Assembly: GCF_003013405.1 (NCBI RefSeq) | Contig: NZ_PXZL01000038.1 | Span: forward strand, 118,337-182,336 | Source: Brevibacillus formosus | GTDB lineage: Bacteria > Bacillota > Bacilli > Brevibacillales > Brevibacillaceae | Length of the DNA: 64,000 nucleotides | Direction: 5' to 3' | Shown: piece after piece, positions 23,656 through 32,317 of the stretch | Layout: each line of letters starts with the position of its first letter | Position numbering within the stretch: the first letter of the stretch is position 1 | Notes under the pieces: model-generated | Databases searched by the model: none | What the model saw: only the letters and a program-made list of their open reading frames with translations | What the model was told of the DNA's origin: nothing | Position numbers and translations under genes: made by a program

Positions 23656-24357
23656 ATGAGCAATCGCCAGAAAATGGCGGATGAGGAATTACAGGAATGG
23701 GCAAGACGACTGGAAGCTCAAGCGCCCCAGGACGTGCTTGTGAACGCCGTAGAAAACTATGCAGCGAGTCTGATCCTAGCTGCCAGCTTTGGCGCTGAAG
23801 ATGTCGTTTTAATCGACATGCTGCACAAATTGGCTCCCACGATTCCTGTTTTTTACCTCGATACCAACATTCATTTTGCTGAAACGTATGATACGCGTGA
23901 CAAGCTGCAAGTCAGATACGGCACAACATTTATTCAAGTACAGCCACAGTTGTCGTTAGCCGAGCAGGCAGAAAAACACGGAGAAAAACTGTGGGAGCGA
24001 GAACCGAATCTTTGCTGCGAGATTCGGAAGGTAGAGCCGTTAAAGCGCGTCCTGTCCAACTATCAGGCGTGGATTACAGGCATTCGCCGCGAGCAATCAC
24101 CTACCCGGGCGAATACCAAAAAAGTGGAGTGGGACGAAAAATTCAACCTGGTTAAATTCAATCCGCTAGCAGATTGGACGGAGGCCCAGGTGTGGGAATA
24201 TATCCATGCACATGATGTCCCTTACAATCCATTGCACGACCGGAATTATCCGAGCATTGGCTGCCGAGTATGCACGCGCGCTGTCCTGCCTGGCCAAGAT
24301 CCTCGGTCGGGACGGTGGGCTGGCTTCGAAAAGACCGAATGCGGTCTGCACAAATGA
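23656..24357 (+). CDS. cysH: Adenylylsulfate/phosphoadenylylsulfate reductase
   Basis: 233 residues. The PAPS-reductase core is seen in SLILAASFGAEDVVLIDM and VFYLDTNIHFAETY. The cysteine pairs CC in LCCEIRKVEPL and GCRVC with a final ECGLH give a 4Fe-4S site plus the redox cysteine, the mark of the assimilatory type that accepts APS, as in Bacillus. It reduces activated sulfate to sulfite with thioredoxin. GAGGAG nine bases before ATG 23656 sets the start. Coupled to sat, whose start follows 20 bases after the stop; cysP and cysC are not here. Confidence 0.93.
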   Translation: MSNRQKMADEELQEWARRLEAQAPQDVLVNAVENYAASLILAASFGAEDVVLIDMLHKLAPTIPVFYLDTNIHFAETYDTRDKLQVRYGTTFIQVQPQLSLAEQAEKHGEKLWEREPNLCCEIRKVEPLKRVLSNYQAWITGIRREQSPTRANTKKVEWDEKFNLVKFNPLADWTEAQVWEYIHAHDVPYNPLHDRNYPSIGCRVCTRAVLPGQDPRSGRWAGFEKTECGLHK

Positions 24358-24377
24358 ACAGCGCAGGAGGGAAAGAT

Positions 24378-25478
24378 GTGAAGCAAACGATCATTCCGCA
24401 TGGGATCAAAAAAGCCATTATCGTGGACAAATGGACCTTGTCGGACATCGAATGTCTTGCCATCGGAGCATTTTCGCCGTTGACTGGATTCATGGAAGAG
24501 GCGGATTATCACACTGTCGTGGAAGCGATGCGTCTAGCCAATGGAACGGTATGGCCGTTGCCGGTGACATTGGCTGTCGATGCAGATGAGCACGACGATC
24601 TTGTGCCTGACGACAGGATTCTGTTACGTGGGGAAGATGGAGTGGATTATGCGATTTTACAGGTGAAAAGCTGCTTTGTGCCGGATAAAATGCGGGAGGC
24701 AGAGCGCGTTTTTCGTACGGTCGATCTCGCTCACCCCGGTGTGAAAAAGCTGTTTGAAAAGCCAAACCTTTACGTGGGTGGGCCTGTAGAAATCCTGCAA
24801 AAGCCACAGCCTGAGCGCTTTTCTGATTTTTATTTGACGCCAGCAGAAACCAGAAAAATATTTCGGGAAAAAGGCTGGAAAACGGTGGTTGGTTTCCAAA
24901 CCCGCAATCCCGTTCACCGGGCACATGAGTATATTCAAAAGACGGCATTGGAGATTGTCGATGGCCTTTTTCTCAACCCACTGATGGGGGAAACGAAGTC
25001 TGACGATGTTCCTGCACAAGTGCGTATGAAAAGCTATCTCGCCCTTCTGGAAAATTACTATCCGCACAACCGTGTACTGCTCGGAGCTTTTCCGGCTGCC
25101 ATGCGATATGCGGGTCCGCGTGAGGCGGTCTTCCACGCATTGGTAAGAAAAAATTACGGTTGCACTCATTTTATCGTCGGCCGCGATCACGCAGGGGTAG
25201 GCGATTACTACGGCACGTATGATGCGCAGCACATCTTTTCCGAGTTTGCGCCAGGCGAGCTCGGTATCCAGTTGCTCTTTTTTGAACACAGCTTTTACTG
25301 CAAGGTATGCCAAGGGATGGCAACGACCAAGACGTGTCCGCATGACAAAGACTCTCATATGACCTTATCGGGAACAAAAGTGAGGGAAATGTTGAGAAAC
25401 GGGATCACGCCACCTCCGGAATTTACACGTCCGGAAGTCGCGACGATTTTGATAGAGGGATTGAAAGCCCCGCAATAA
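24378..25478 (+). CDS. sat: Sulfate adenylyltransferase (ATP sulfurylase)
   Basis: 366 residues. FSPLTGFMEEADYHTVVEAM, the ATP-binding QTRNPVHRAHEY (the HxxH-like loop), LLGAFPAAMRYAGPREAVFH and GRDHAGVG are classic for the ATP sulfurylase family, and CKVCQGM with CPHD forms a probable zinc site found in bacterial enzymes. It makes APS from sulfate and ATP for CysH. I choose GTG 24378 because CAGGAGGG stands just before it; an ATG at 24354 overlapping the cysH stop has no such site. The protein is a little shorter than B. subtilis Sat at the N terminus. Confidence 0.94.
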   Translation: MKQTIIPHGIKKAIIVDKWTLSDIECLAIGAFSPLTGFMEEADYHTVVEAMRLANGTVWPLPVTLAVDADEHDDLVPDDRILLRGEDGVDYAILQVKSCFVPDKMREAERVFRTVDLAHPGVKKLFEKPNLYVGGPVEILQKPQPERFSDFYLTPAETRKIFREKGWKTVVGFQTRNPVHRAHEYIQKTALEIVDGLFLNPLMGETKSDDVPAQVRMKSYLALLENYYPHNRVLLGAFPAAMRYAGPREAVFHALVRKNYGCTHFIVGRDHAGVGDYYGTYDAQHIFSEFAPGELGIQLLFFEHSFYCKVCQGMATTKTCPHDKDSHMTLSGTKVREMLRNGITPPPEFTRPEVATILIEGLKAPQ

Positions 25479-25500
25479 AACGAAAACCGAAAAGCAGGAG

Positions 25501-25525
25501 AGGGACGGCAAAGCCGTTCTTTTTC
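25501..25525 (+). terminator. Terminator after sat
   Basis: AGGGACGGC and GCCGTTCTTT pair around AAA, then TTTTTCC. Confidence 0.8.
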
Positions 25526-25558
25526 CATTGCAAAAAACTGGACAAGTTTTGTTTTTGG

Positions 25559-25636
25559 TGAAAAACGTCTCGACGTTTTTCATAAAAGTATACGCGACCG
25601 CTTGCGGTCAACAAAACGGTTTTGGCCGTTTTGTTG
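25559..25636. repeat. Three back-to-back perfect hairpins
   Basis: TGAAAAACGTC/GACGTTTTTCA (25559-25582, 11-bp arms, 2-nt loop), GACCGC/GCGGTC (25596-25609, loop TT) and CAACAAAACGG/CCGTTTTGTTG (25609-25636, 11-bp arms, 6-nt loop) lie within 78 bp between the sat terminator and the ilv promoter. They have no long T-tract after them. No gene is present between 25479 and 25726. Confidence 0.8.
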
Positions 25637-25726
25637 TATCCGCTTTCACGCAAAAACCGCGCTATATAGCCATTTCCAACTGAGCATTCGTTCGGACGAA
25701 AGTCCAGTAAAATCTTTTTGTTTTCG

Positions 25727-25755
25727 TTGACACCCCCTAGGTGCCTAGCTATAAT
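25727..25755 (+). promoter_or_regulatory. Consensus sigma-A promoter of the ilv-leu leader
   Basis: TTGACA (25727-25732), 17 bp, TATAAT (25750-25755): a perfect consensus. The spacer carries CTAGG-TG-CCTAG (25737-25748), an inverted repeat that ends next to the -10 box. Confidence 0.85.
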
Positions 25756-25794
25756 CAGACGTAACACTTTATTCTGACAACAACAATATTTAAA

Positions 25795-26100
25795 ATATTG
25801 TTTAAATAGCAGGCTATGACGAGGATGGTGCACGTTTCCCCTTTTACAGAGAGCCCTGATGCTGAGAAATGGGTATAGGGTACGTCGCATTGCTCACCTC
25901 CGAGCCGTTTAGCTGAAACTTGCTTTGCAGGTAGTAGGTCGAACCGCTTAACACCCGTTAACGTGTTACAGTCCACATTTGCTGTGACTGGCTGAGATCG
26001 GCTGACCGTGAGGCTCCGATAAAGTTGGGTGGTACCGCGAACCCTTTCGCCCCAAAAGACATGGAAATAAAACCGTGTCGGGGCGAAAGGGTTTTTCTAT
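25795..26100 (+). ncRNA. T-box leader, leucine (specifier CTC)
   Basis: The T-box core TGGGTGGTACCGCGA is at 26026-26040, followed by a long terminator (AACCCTTTCGCCCC and GGGGCGAAAGGGTT around a 28-nt loop, then TTTTTCT, 26040-26096). In stem I the codon CTC (Leu) at 25893-25895 is followed by ACCTCC; the Phe leader has TTC followed by ACTCC in the same setting. Low charged tRNA-Leu should allow read-through into ilvB-leuB. Confidence 0.88.
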
Positions 26101-26151
26101 GTGTCTATAGTTATTTTCAATACCTGTTGGAATTGGGAGGAGGAGAGATCA

Positions 26152-27888
26152 ATGAGTGTTGAAATGGCCGAATTGCAGAAAAAGAACGGCATTCCACCGA
26201 TTCAGTTCGGGGAAGAAGTGACAGGAGCAGAAACTTTGCTGCGCTGTTTGATCCTGGAGGAAGTTGAATACATTTTCGGCTATCCAGGCGGGGCGGTTCT
26301 CCCTATTTATGACTCCCTGTACGGGAGCTACTTCAAGCACATTTTGACTCGCCACGAGCAAGGCGCTATCCACGCTGCTGACGGATATGCCCGAGCGACA
26401 GGCAAACCGGGTGTATGTATCGCCACTTCTGGTCCGGGAGCAACAAACCTCGTAACGGGGATTGCAACCGCTCAGATGGACTCGGTTCCGCTGGTCTGCA
26501 TCACGGGTAACGTGGCACAGTCCCTGATTGGTACCGACGCATTCCAAGAGGCGAACATTACGGGCATTACCATCCCGATTACGAAGCACAGCTACTTTGT
26601 CCGCGACATTCGCGATCTTCCGCGGATTGTAAAGGAAGCTTTCCACATCGCGACGACCGGTCGTCCGGGCCCAGTATTGATCGATATTCCGAAAGACGTC
26701 GCCAATGCGAAGGCACCATTTACCTACCCGGATCAAGTGGAGATTCGCGGCTACCGCGCTTCACTCGTACCAAGCGACGAAGAAGTACAAGAGTTTGTAA
26801 AAGCCGTTGGCGAAGCGAAGCGCCCAGTCATTTTGGCGGGCGGGGGAATCATTGCAGCTCAAGCAGAGAAAGAATTGCGCGACTTTGCTGAAAAAACACG
26901 CATCCCGGTGATCAACACCTTCATGGGATTGGGCGGTTTCCCTGGAACACACGAGTTGTCACTGGCAATGCCAGGGATGCACGGAAATTACACAGCGAAC
27001 CAAGCACTCTTGAATGCGGATTGTGTAATTGGTCTGGGAGCACGCTTTGATGACCGGATCACGATGGGACGCACGAAAGAGTTCGCACCAAAAGCCCGCA
27101 TCGTACACGTCGACATCGATCCAGCAGAGCTGGGGAAAAACGTAGACACAGCCGTCACAGTAGCGGGCGACGTGAAGAGCACGCTGGCAAAAGCAATTCC
27201 GCTCGCAAAAACCTGTGATTCGGAAGCGTGGATCAGCCAGTTGAAAGAGTGGCAAAAGCAATATCCGTACAAGTACAAAAAAGATGGCGACGTATTGAAG
27301 CCACAAGCCGTCATTGAACTCTTGTACAACTCCACAGATGGGGAAGCGATCGTCACAACAGACGTTGGACAACACCAGATGTGGACAGCTCAATACTACA
27401 AGTTCAAGCACCCGCGCTCCTTTATCTCTTCCGGTGGTCTCGGCACGATGGGCTTCGGCTTCCCGGCAGCAATTGGCGCACAGATCGCTCACCCGGATCG
27501 CACGGTAATCTCCGTCGTTGGGGATGGTGGATTCCAGATGACAAACCAGGAGCTGGCAATCGTCTCCCAATACAACATTCCGGTTAAAGTAGCGATTGTG
27601 AACAATCAGTGCTTGGGAATGGTTCGTCAATGGCAGGAGCTCTTCTACGATAATCGCTACAGCCAAATCGATCTGACCTGCAGTCCGGATTTTGTCAAGC
27701 TGGCGGAAGCATATGGCGTAAAAGGCTTGCGAGCAAGGACGCCGGAGGAAGCCGAAGCAGTCTGGGCAGAGGCACTTGCGCATGATGGACCAGTCGTGGT
27801 GGACTTCCGAGTAGCACAGGGAGAAAACGTATATCCGATGGTTGCATCAGGCGACACATTAGATCAGATGGAATTGGGGGACGATTAG
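26152..27888 (+). CDS. ilvB: Acetolactate synthase, catalytic subunit
   Basis: 578 residues. The thiamine-diphosphate enzyme layout is complete: N-terminal glutamate in GGAVLPIYDSLY and RHEQGAIHAADGYARATGKP, FAD/central domain, then VGDGGFQMTNQELAIVSQYN with the GDG-NN cofactor motif (VAIVNNQCLGMVRQWQ). It joins two pyruvates, or pyruvate and 2-oxobutyrate, the first common step to valine, leucine and isoleucine. GGAGGAGAG precedes ATG 26152. First gene of the operon, controlled by the Leu T-box; feedback comes from IlvN. Confidence 0.97.
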   Translation: MSVEMAELQKKNGIPPIQFGEEVTGAETLLRCLILEEVEYIFGYPGGAVLPIYDSLYGSYFKHILTRHEQGAIHAADGYARATGKPGVCIATSGPGATNLVTGIATAQMDSVPLVCITGNVAQSLIGTDAFQEANITGITIPITKHSYFVRDIRDLPRIVKEAFHIATTGRPGPVLIDIPKDVANAKAPFTYPDQVEIRGYRASLVPSDEEVQEFVKAVGEAKRPVILAGGGIIAAQAEKELRDFAEKTRIPVINTFMGLGGFPGTHELSLAMPGMHGNYTANQALLNADCVIGLGARFDDRITMGRTKEFAPKARIVHVDIDPAELGKNVDTAVTVAGDVKSTLAKAIPLAKTCDSEAWISQLKEWQKQYPYKYKKDGDVLKPQAVIELLYNSTDGEAIVTTDVGQHQMWTAQYYKFKHPRSFISSGGLGTMGFGFPAAIGAQIAHPDRTVISVVGDGGFQMTNQELAIVSQYNIPVKVAIVNNQCLGMVRQWQELFYDNRYSQIDLTCSPDFVKLAEAYGVKGLRARTPEEAEAVWAEALAHDGPVVVDFRVAQGENVYPMVASGDTLDQMELGDD

Positions 27889-27889
27889 G

Positions 27890-28396
27890 ATGCAGCAACA
27901 TACCATTTCCGTACTCGTCAACGACCAACCAGGCGTTTTGACCAGAGTGGCGACACTGTTCGGCCAACGCGGCTTCAACATCGACAGTATTACGGTGGGG
28001 GGGACGGAAGAACAGGGGTTGTCCCGGATGATCATTACAACCGGGGGAGATGATCGCCAAATCAATCAGCTCATGAAGCAATTGCACAAGCTGATCGATG
28101 TCATCTCGGTCACGAATCTCAGCGAGAACCCTTTTGTATCAAGGGAACTGGCGCTGATTAAAGTGACGGCATCGCCCAGCCAGCTGGCAGAGTTAAACGG
28201 AATTGTCGAGCCGTTCCGAGCCGCGATCGTCGATGTGGGTCCTAGCTCACTGATCGTGCAAGTAACGGGTGACACCGAAAAGATTGATGCGCTGCTCGTA
28301 CTATTACAAAGCTACGGCGTTATTGAACTGACAAGAACAGGTTCCGTAGCGATGGCCCGCAGTATTGTTCCAGCAACAGCCGCAGCAACGGTTTAA
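27890..28396 (+). CDS. ilvN: Acetolactate synthase, regulatory subunit
   Basis: 168 residues with an N-terminal ACT domain (HTISVLVNDQPGVLTRVATL, then RGFNIDSITVG), which binds valine in the family, and a C-terminal domain (ELALIKVTASPSQLAEL, then SSLIVQVTGDTEKIDALLVL). It starts two bases after the ilvB stop, so the subunits are made together. Also called ilvH in Bacillus. Ends 56 bases before ilvC. Confidence 0.96.
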   Translation: MQQHTISVLVNDQPGVLTRVATLFGQRGFNIDSITVGGTEEQGLSRMIITTGGDDRQINQLMKQLHKLIDVISVTNLSENPFVSRELALIKVTASPSQLAELNGIVEPFRAAIVDVGPSSLIVQVTGDTEKIDALLVLLQSYGVIELTRTGSVAMARSIVPATAAATV

Positions 28397-28452
28397 ATTG
28401 CCAAATTTCAGAATAAAAATTCAAACTAAACATTTTTAAGGAGGCTATACAA

Positions 28453-29475
28453 ATGGTAAAAATGTATTATGAAGCAGACGTAAAACAAGAGGTACTGCGT
28501 GGGAAAACAATCGCAATCATCGGTTATGGTAGCCAAGGTCATGCACAAGCACAAAACCTGCGAGACAGCGGTTATAAAGTAGTTGTCGGTCTGCGTCCAG
28601 GAAAATCTTGGGATGTCGCAGCAAAAGACGGTTTTGAAGTTTTGACTGTAGCAGAAGCAACCAAACGCGCTGACGTGGTTCAAATCTTGATGCCAGATGA
28701 GCGTCAAGCACAAGTATACCGCGACGAGATTGCTCCAAACCTGAAATCCGGCGCTGCACTGTGCTTCTCTCACGGCTTCAACATCCACTACGCGCAAATC
28801 GTGCCGCCAGCTGATGTAGACGTAATCATGGCAGCTCCAAAAAGCCCGGGCCACCTGGTTCGCCGCGTATACCAAGAAGGCTTCGGCGTGCCTGGCTTGA
28901 TCGCCGTGTATCAAGATGCAACTGGCAACGCGAAAGATCTCGCACTCGCCTACTCCAGCGGTATTGGCTGCACAAAAGCAGGCGTAATCGAAACCTCTTT
29001 CCGTGAAGAGACAGAAACAGACTTGTTCGGTGAGCAAGCAGTATTGTGCGGTGGCGCAAGCGAGCTGGTAAAAGCAGGCTTCGATACATTGGTGGAAGCT
29101 GGTTATGCTCCTGAGATCGCCTACTTCGAGTGCTTGCATGAGCTGAAGCTGATCGTTGACCTGATGTACGAAGGTGGCTTGGCTCGTATGCGCTACTCCA
29201 TCAGTGACACTGCTGAGTACGGTGACTACAGCACAGGTCGTCGCATCATCACAGACGAAACTCGCAAAGAAATGAAAAAAGTACTGGCGGAAATCCAAGA
29301 CGGTACATTCGCTCGCAATTGGATCTTGGAAAACCAAGCAAACCGTCCTGGCTTCACTTCCCGCCGCCGTCTGGAATCCGAGCATGGCATCGAGGTAGTA
29401 GGGGAGCAGCTGCGCAGCATGATGTCTTGGATCAACAAAGATGCGAAAAAAGAAGAAGTAAAAATCGGTCAATAA
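28453..29475 (+). CDS. ilvC: Ketol-acid reductoisomerase
   Basis: 340 residues, the short class I form. The Rossmann motif GYGSQGHAQAQNLRDSG binds NADPH, and the C-terminal domain carries the magnesium ligands and catalytic residues (DLFGEQAVLCGG, YFECLHELKLIVDLMYEGGL, SISDTAEYGDY). It isomerises and reduces acetolactate and acetohydroxybutyrate. AAGGAGG precedes the ATG. Codon use here is more biased to common codons than in nearby genes, as expected for an abundant enzyme. Confidence 0.97.
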   Translation: MVKMYYEADVKQEVLRGKTIAIIGYGSQGHAQAQNLRDSGYKVVVGLRPGKSWDVAAKDGFEVLTVAEATKRADVVQILMPDERQAQVYRDEIAPNLKSGAALCFSHGFNIHYAQIVPPADVDVIMAAPKSPGHLVRRVYQEGFGVPGLIAVYQDATGNAKDLALAYSSGIGCTKAGVIETSFREETETDLFGEQAVLCGGASELVKAGFDTLVEAGYAPEIAYFECLHELKLIVDLMYEGGLARMRYSISDTAEYGDYSTGRRIITDETRKEMKKVLAEIQDGTFARNWILENQANRPGFTSRRRLESEHGIEVVGEQLRSMMSWINKDAKKEEVKIGQ

Positions 29476-29532
29476 ATAGGTGTGCAAAAAACGCATATAT
29501 AATGTAGGGAAAAATGTGGAGGTGAAAAGTTC

Positions 29533-31071
29533 ATGCGGACCATTGAGATTTTTGATACGACACTGCGCGATGGGGAGCAGTCTCCGGGCGTCAATATTAG
29601 CACGAACGAAAAGGTGGAGATCGCCCTTCAACTCGAGAAGCTGGGCGTAAACAAAATTGAGGCGGGCTTCGCTGCTGCCTCCCCTGGTGACCAAAAGTCT
29701 GTGGCCGAAGTTGCAAAACGGGTGAAGAATGCAACCGTCGTCAGTCTGGCTCGTGCCGTAAAAGACGACATGGATAAGGCATACGAAGCGCTTCGCAACG
29801 CACAAAACGCTTCCCTCCACGTCTTTCTCGCAACATCTCCGATTCACCGTCAGTTCAAGCTGAACATGAGCAAGGAAGAAGTCCTTGCTCGGGCGGTGGA
29901 AGCGGTCACCTATGCGAAAAAGTACTTTACGGAAGTTCAGTTTTCCGCAGAGGATGCGGCGCGTACCGAGATCGACTTTTTGGCAGAGGTTGTAGAGGCA
30001 GTTATTAAGGCAGGGGCTACCACGGTAAATATTCCAGATACGGTTGGCTACATGACGCCGTATCAATACGGAAACATTTTCCGCGAGCTGAAAAAACGCG
30101 TGCCTTCTACTGATCTGATTCGCTTGAGCTGCCATTGCCACGATGACCTCGGGATGGCAGTCGCCAACAGTCTCGCTGCTGTCGAGGGTGGAGCTACACA
30201 AGTGGAGGGCACCATCAATGGAATCGGAGAGCGCGCTGGAAATGCTGCTCTGGAAGAAGTGGCGCTTGCGTTGGAGACGCGCAAGGATTACTACCAGGCG
30301 ACGACCAAGCTGAACTTGAAAGAAATCGCACGGACCAGCCAGCTGGTGAGCCGTTTGACAGGGATGATCGTGCCAGGAAATAAAGCAGTCGTGGGTGCAA
30401 ATGCTTTTGCGCACGAATCCGGTATTCACCAGGATGGTGTGTTAAAAGAGGTCACTACGTACGAAATTATCCGTCCGGAATCGGTCGGCTTCAAGTCAAA
30501 CAAACTGGTTCTCGGCAAGCATTCTGGCCGCCATGCCTTCAAGGAAAAGCTGGTTGATCTGGGCTATCACTTGGAGCAAGAAGAGGTAAACGCAGCGTTT
30601 GCAGCATTCAAAGTATTGTGCGACAAGAAGAAAGAAATCACGGATGACGACATCCTCGCATTGGTCGACTCCAAGATGGTTCGCGGACCTGAAGCGTTCC
30701 AGCTGGAATCCGTGCAGCTCGCTTACGGCAACATTTCCGTTCCGACAGCGAGTGTGCGACTGGTTCGTGCCGACGGATCGGTATGCGAAGAAGCCGCATG
30801 TGGAAATGGATCGGTTGATTCTATCTACAAAGCGATTGACCGCGCTACCGGAGAAGAAGTCTCCCTCGTCGATTACAAAATCCTTTCTGTTACCCATGGG
30901 CAAGATGCATTGGGTGAAGTGTTCGTACGCCTTCAACAGGGCGATCTGATCGTAACAGGACGCGGTGTGAGTACGGATGTGCTGGAAGCAAGCGCCATTG
31001 CCTATGTACGGGCAGTCAACAAGATCATGGAGCGGCGAGGCGAGCCTACGCCTGTCAGTGTAACAATATAA
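29533..31071 (+). CDS. leuA: 2-Isopropylmalate synthase
   Basis: 512 residues. The TIM-barrel active site starts FDTTLRDGEQSPGVNIST; the metal ligands and catalytic residues are in DTVGYMTPYQYGN and CHCHDDLGMAVANSL, and HESGIHQDGVLK closes the barrel. The C-terminal regulatory domain (VSVEL-type repeats, residues about 390-510) binds leucine for feedback. It condenses 2-oxoisovalerate and acetyl-CoA. Length and the HESGIHQDG motif favour LeuA over citramalate synthase. GGAGGTG precedes ATG 29533. Confidence 0.96.
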   Translation: MRTIEIFDTTLRDGEQSPGVNISTNEKVEIALQLEKLGVNKIEAGFAAASPGDQKSVAEVAKRVKNATVVSLARAVKDDMDKAYEALRNAQNASLHVFLATSPIHRQFKLNMSKEEVLARAVEAVTYAKKYFTEVQFSAEDAARTEIDFLAEVVEAVIKAGATTVNIPDTVGYMTPYQYGNIFRELKKRVPSTDLIRLSCHCHDDLGMAVANSLAAVEGGATQVEGTINGIGERAGNAALEEVALALETRKDYYQATTKLNLKEIARTSQLVSRLTGMIVPGNKAVVGANAFAHESGIHQDGVLKEVTTYEIIRPESVGFKSNKLVLGKHSGRHAFKEKLVDLGYHLEQEEVNAAFAAFKVLCDKKKEITDDDILALVDSKMVRGPEAFQLESVQLAYGNISVPTASVRLVRADGSVCEEAACGNGSVDSIYKAIDRATGEEVSLVDYKILSVTHGQDALGEVFVRLQQGDLIVTGRGVSTDVLEASAIAYVRAVNKIMERRGEPTPVSVTI

Positions 31072-31150
31072 AGATAGGATCAAAAGTGGATAGGATCATA
31101 GGAACCAGCAGCGTTCGGAAACCATTACGTATAGAAAAGCGGGATAAACG

Positions 31151-32245
31151 ATGAAGAAAAACTATCGCATCGCCGTTCTTCCTGGAGACGGTATTGGACC
31201 AGAAATCATGCAGGAAGCGGTCAAAGTCCTTACACTCGTAGGGGAACTTGAAGGTGTTACTTTTACATGTGAAGAAGGCCGGATCGGTGGTATCGCAATC
31301 GATACGGATGGAACACCGTTGCCAGAAGAAACGGTAACGCTGGCAAAGCAAGCGGATGCTGTGCTCTTGGGAGCCGTTGGCGGACCGAAGTGGGATCAGA
31401 ATCCTGGGCATCTTCGCCCGGAAACAGGGCTGCTCGGCATTCGCAAAGCACTCGGTTTGTTTGCGAACATTCGCCCAGCTACTATGCACAGCTCACTGGT
31501 GGATGCGTCCACCCTCAAGCCAGAAGTCGTTTCTGGCGTTGACCTGATCGTTGTACGTGAATTGACCGGGGGGATTTATTTCGGTGAGAAAAAACGTTAT
31601 GACGGTCCAAACGGTGAAGTCGCAGAAGATCAGTGCATCTATCATGAAGCGGAAGTCGAGCGAATCATTCGAGTAGGCTTCGACATTGCACGCAAACGCC
31701 AAAAGCGTCTCGTATCTGTAGATAAGGCAAACGTCCTCGAAAGCTCCCGCCTCTGGCGCAAGGTAGCTGAGCGAGTAGCGGCTGACTATCCAGATGTAGA
31801 GCTGTCCCACCAGTTGGTAGACTCCTGCGCGATGCAGCTCGTACGTGAACCAAAACAGTTTGACGTCATCGTGACGGAAAACATGTTTGGCGACATCCTG
31901 AGTGATCAGGCAGCGATGCTGACTGGTTCGATTGGGATGCTGTCCTCGGCGAGTCTGGCAGCAGGCAGCTTTGGCTTGTATGAACCGGTTCATGGCTCTG
32001 CCCCTGACATTGCTGGAAAAGGCATTGCCAATCCGCTGGCAACCATTTTGTCTGTAGCGATGATGCTTCGTCTCTCGCTCGGTATGGATGAAGCGGCAGC
32101 AGCAGTGGAAAACGCAGTATGGTCCGTACTGGAAGCAGGACATCGCACTGGCGATATCGCGGCAGACAGAAGCAAAGCGATTGGTACAATCGAGATGGGC
32201 CAACTGGTTCGCGACGAGCTGTCCAAACAGTGGAAAAAACAATAA
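31151..32245 (+). CDS. leuB: 3-Isopropylmalate dehydrogenase
   Basis: 364 residues. VLPGDGIGPEIM, LLGAVGGPKWD, RELTGGIYFGEKK, DKANVLESSRLWR and the nucleotide motif HGSAPDIAGKGIANP are all diagnostic. It oxidises and decarboxylates 3-isopropylmalate with NAD. The 79-bp gap after leuA is the largest between genes in the operon. The operon ends here with a strong terminator; leuC and leuD, which follow in Bacillus, are not present. Confidence 0.97.
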   Translation: MKKNYRIAVLPGDGIGPEIMQEAVKVLTLVGELEGVTFTCEEGRIGGIAIDTDGTPLPEETVTLAKQADAVLLGAVGGPKWDQNPGHLRPETGLLGIRKALGLFANIRPATMHSSLVDASTLKPEVVSGVDLIVVRELTGGIYFGEKKRYDGPNGEVAEDQCIYHEAEVERIIRVGFDIARKRQKRLVSVDKANVLESSRLWRKVAERVAADYPDVELSHQLVDSCAMQLVREPKQFDVIVTENMFGDILSDQAAMLTGSIGMLSSASLAAGSFGLYEPVHGSAPDIAGKGIANPLATILSVAMMLRLSLGMDEAAAAVENAVWSVLEAGHRTGDIAADRSKAIGTIEMGQLVRDELSKQWKKQ

Positions 32246-32259
32246 CGTAAGCACAAAAC

Positions 32260-32303
32260 AAAACCCTGCCAAAGTCCTTCGGGTGCTTTGGCAGGGTTTT
32301 CTC
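32260..32303. terminator. Strong bidirectional terminator after leuB
   Basis: AAAACCCTGCCAAAG pairs perfectly with CTTTGGCAGGGTTTT (15 bp) around an 11-nt loop. It also serves the convergent potassium channel gene. Confidence 0.92.
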
Positions 32304-32317
32304 CATTTTTATACGGT

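Noticed and set aside
28426..30429. 667-codon open frame on the minus strand across ilvC and leuA
   Set aside because: Antisense shadow of two certain genes with biased codons; the translation lacks any recognisable domain.
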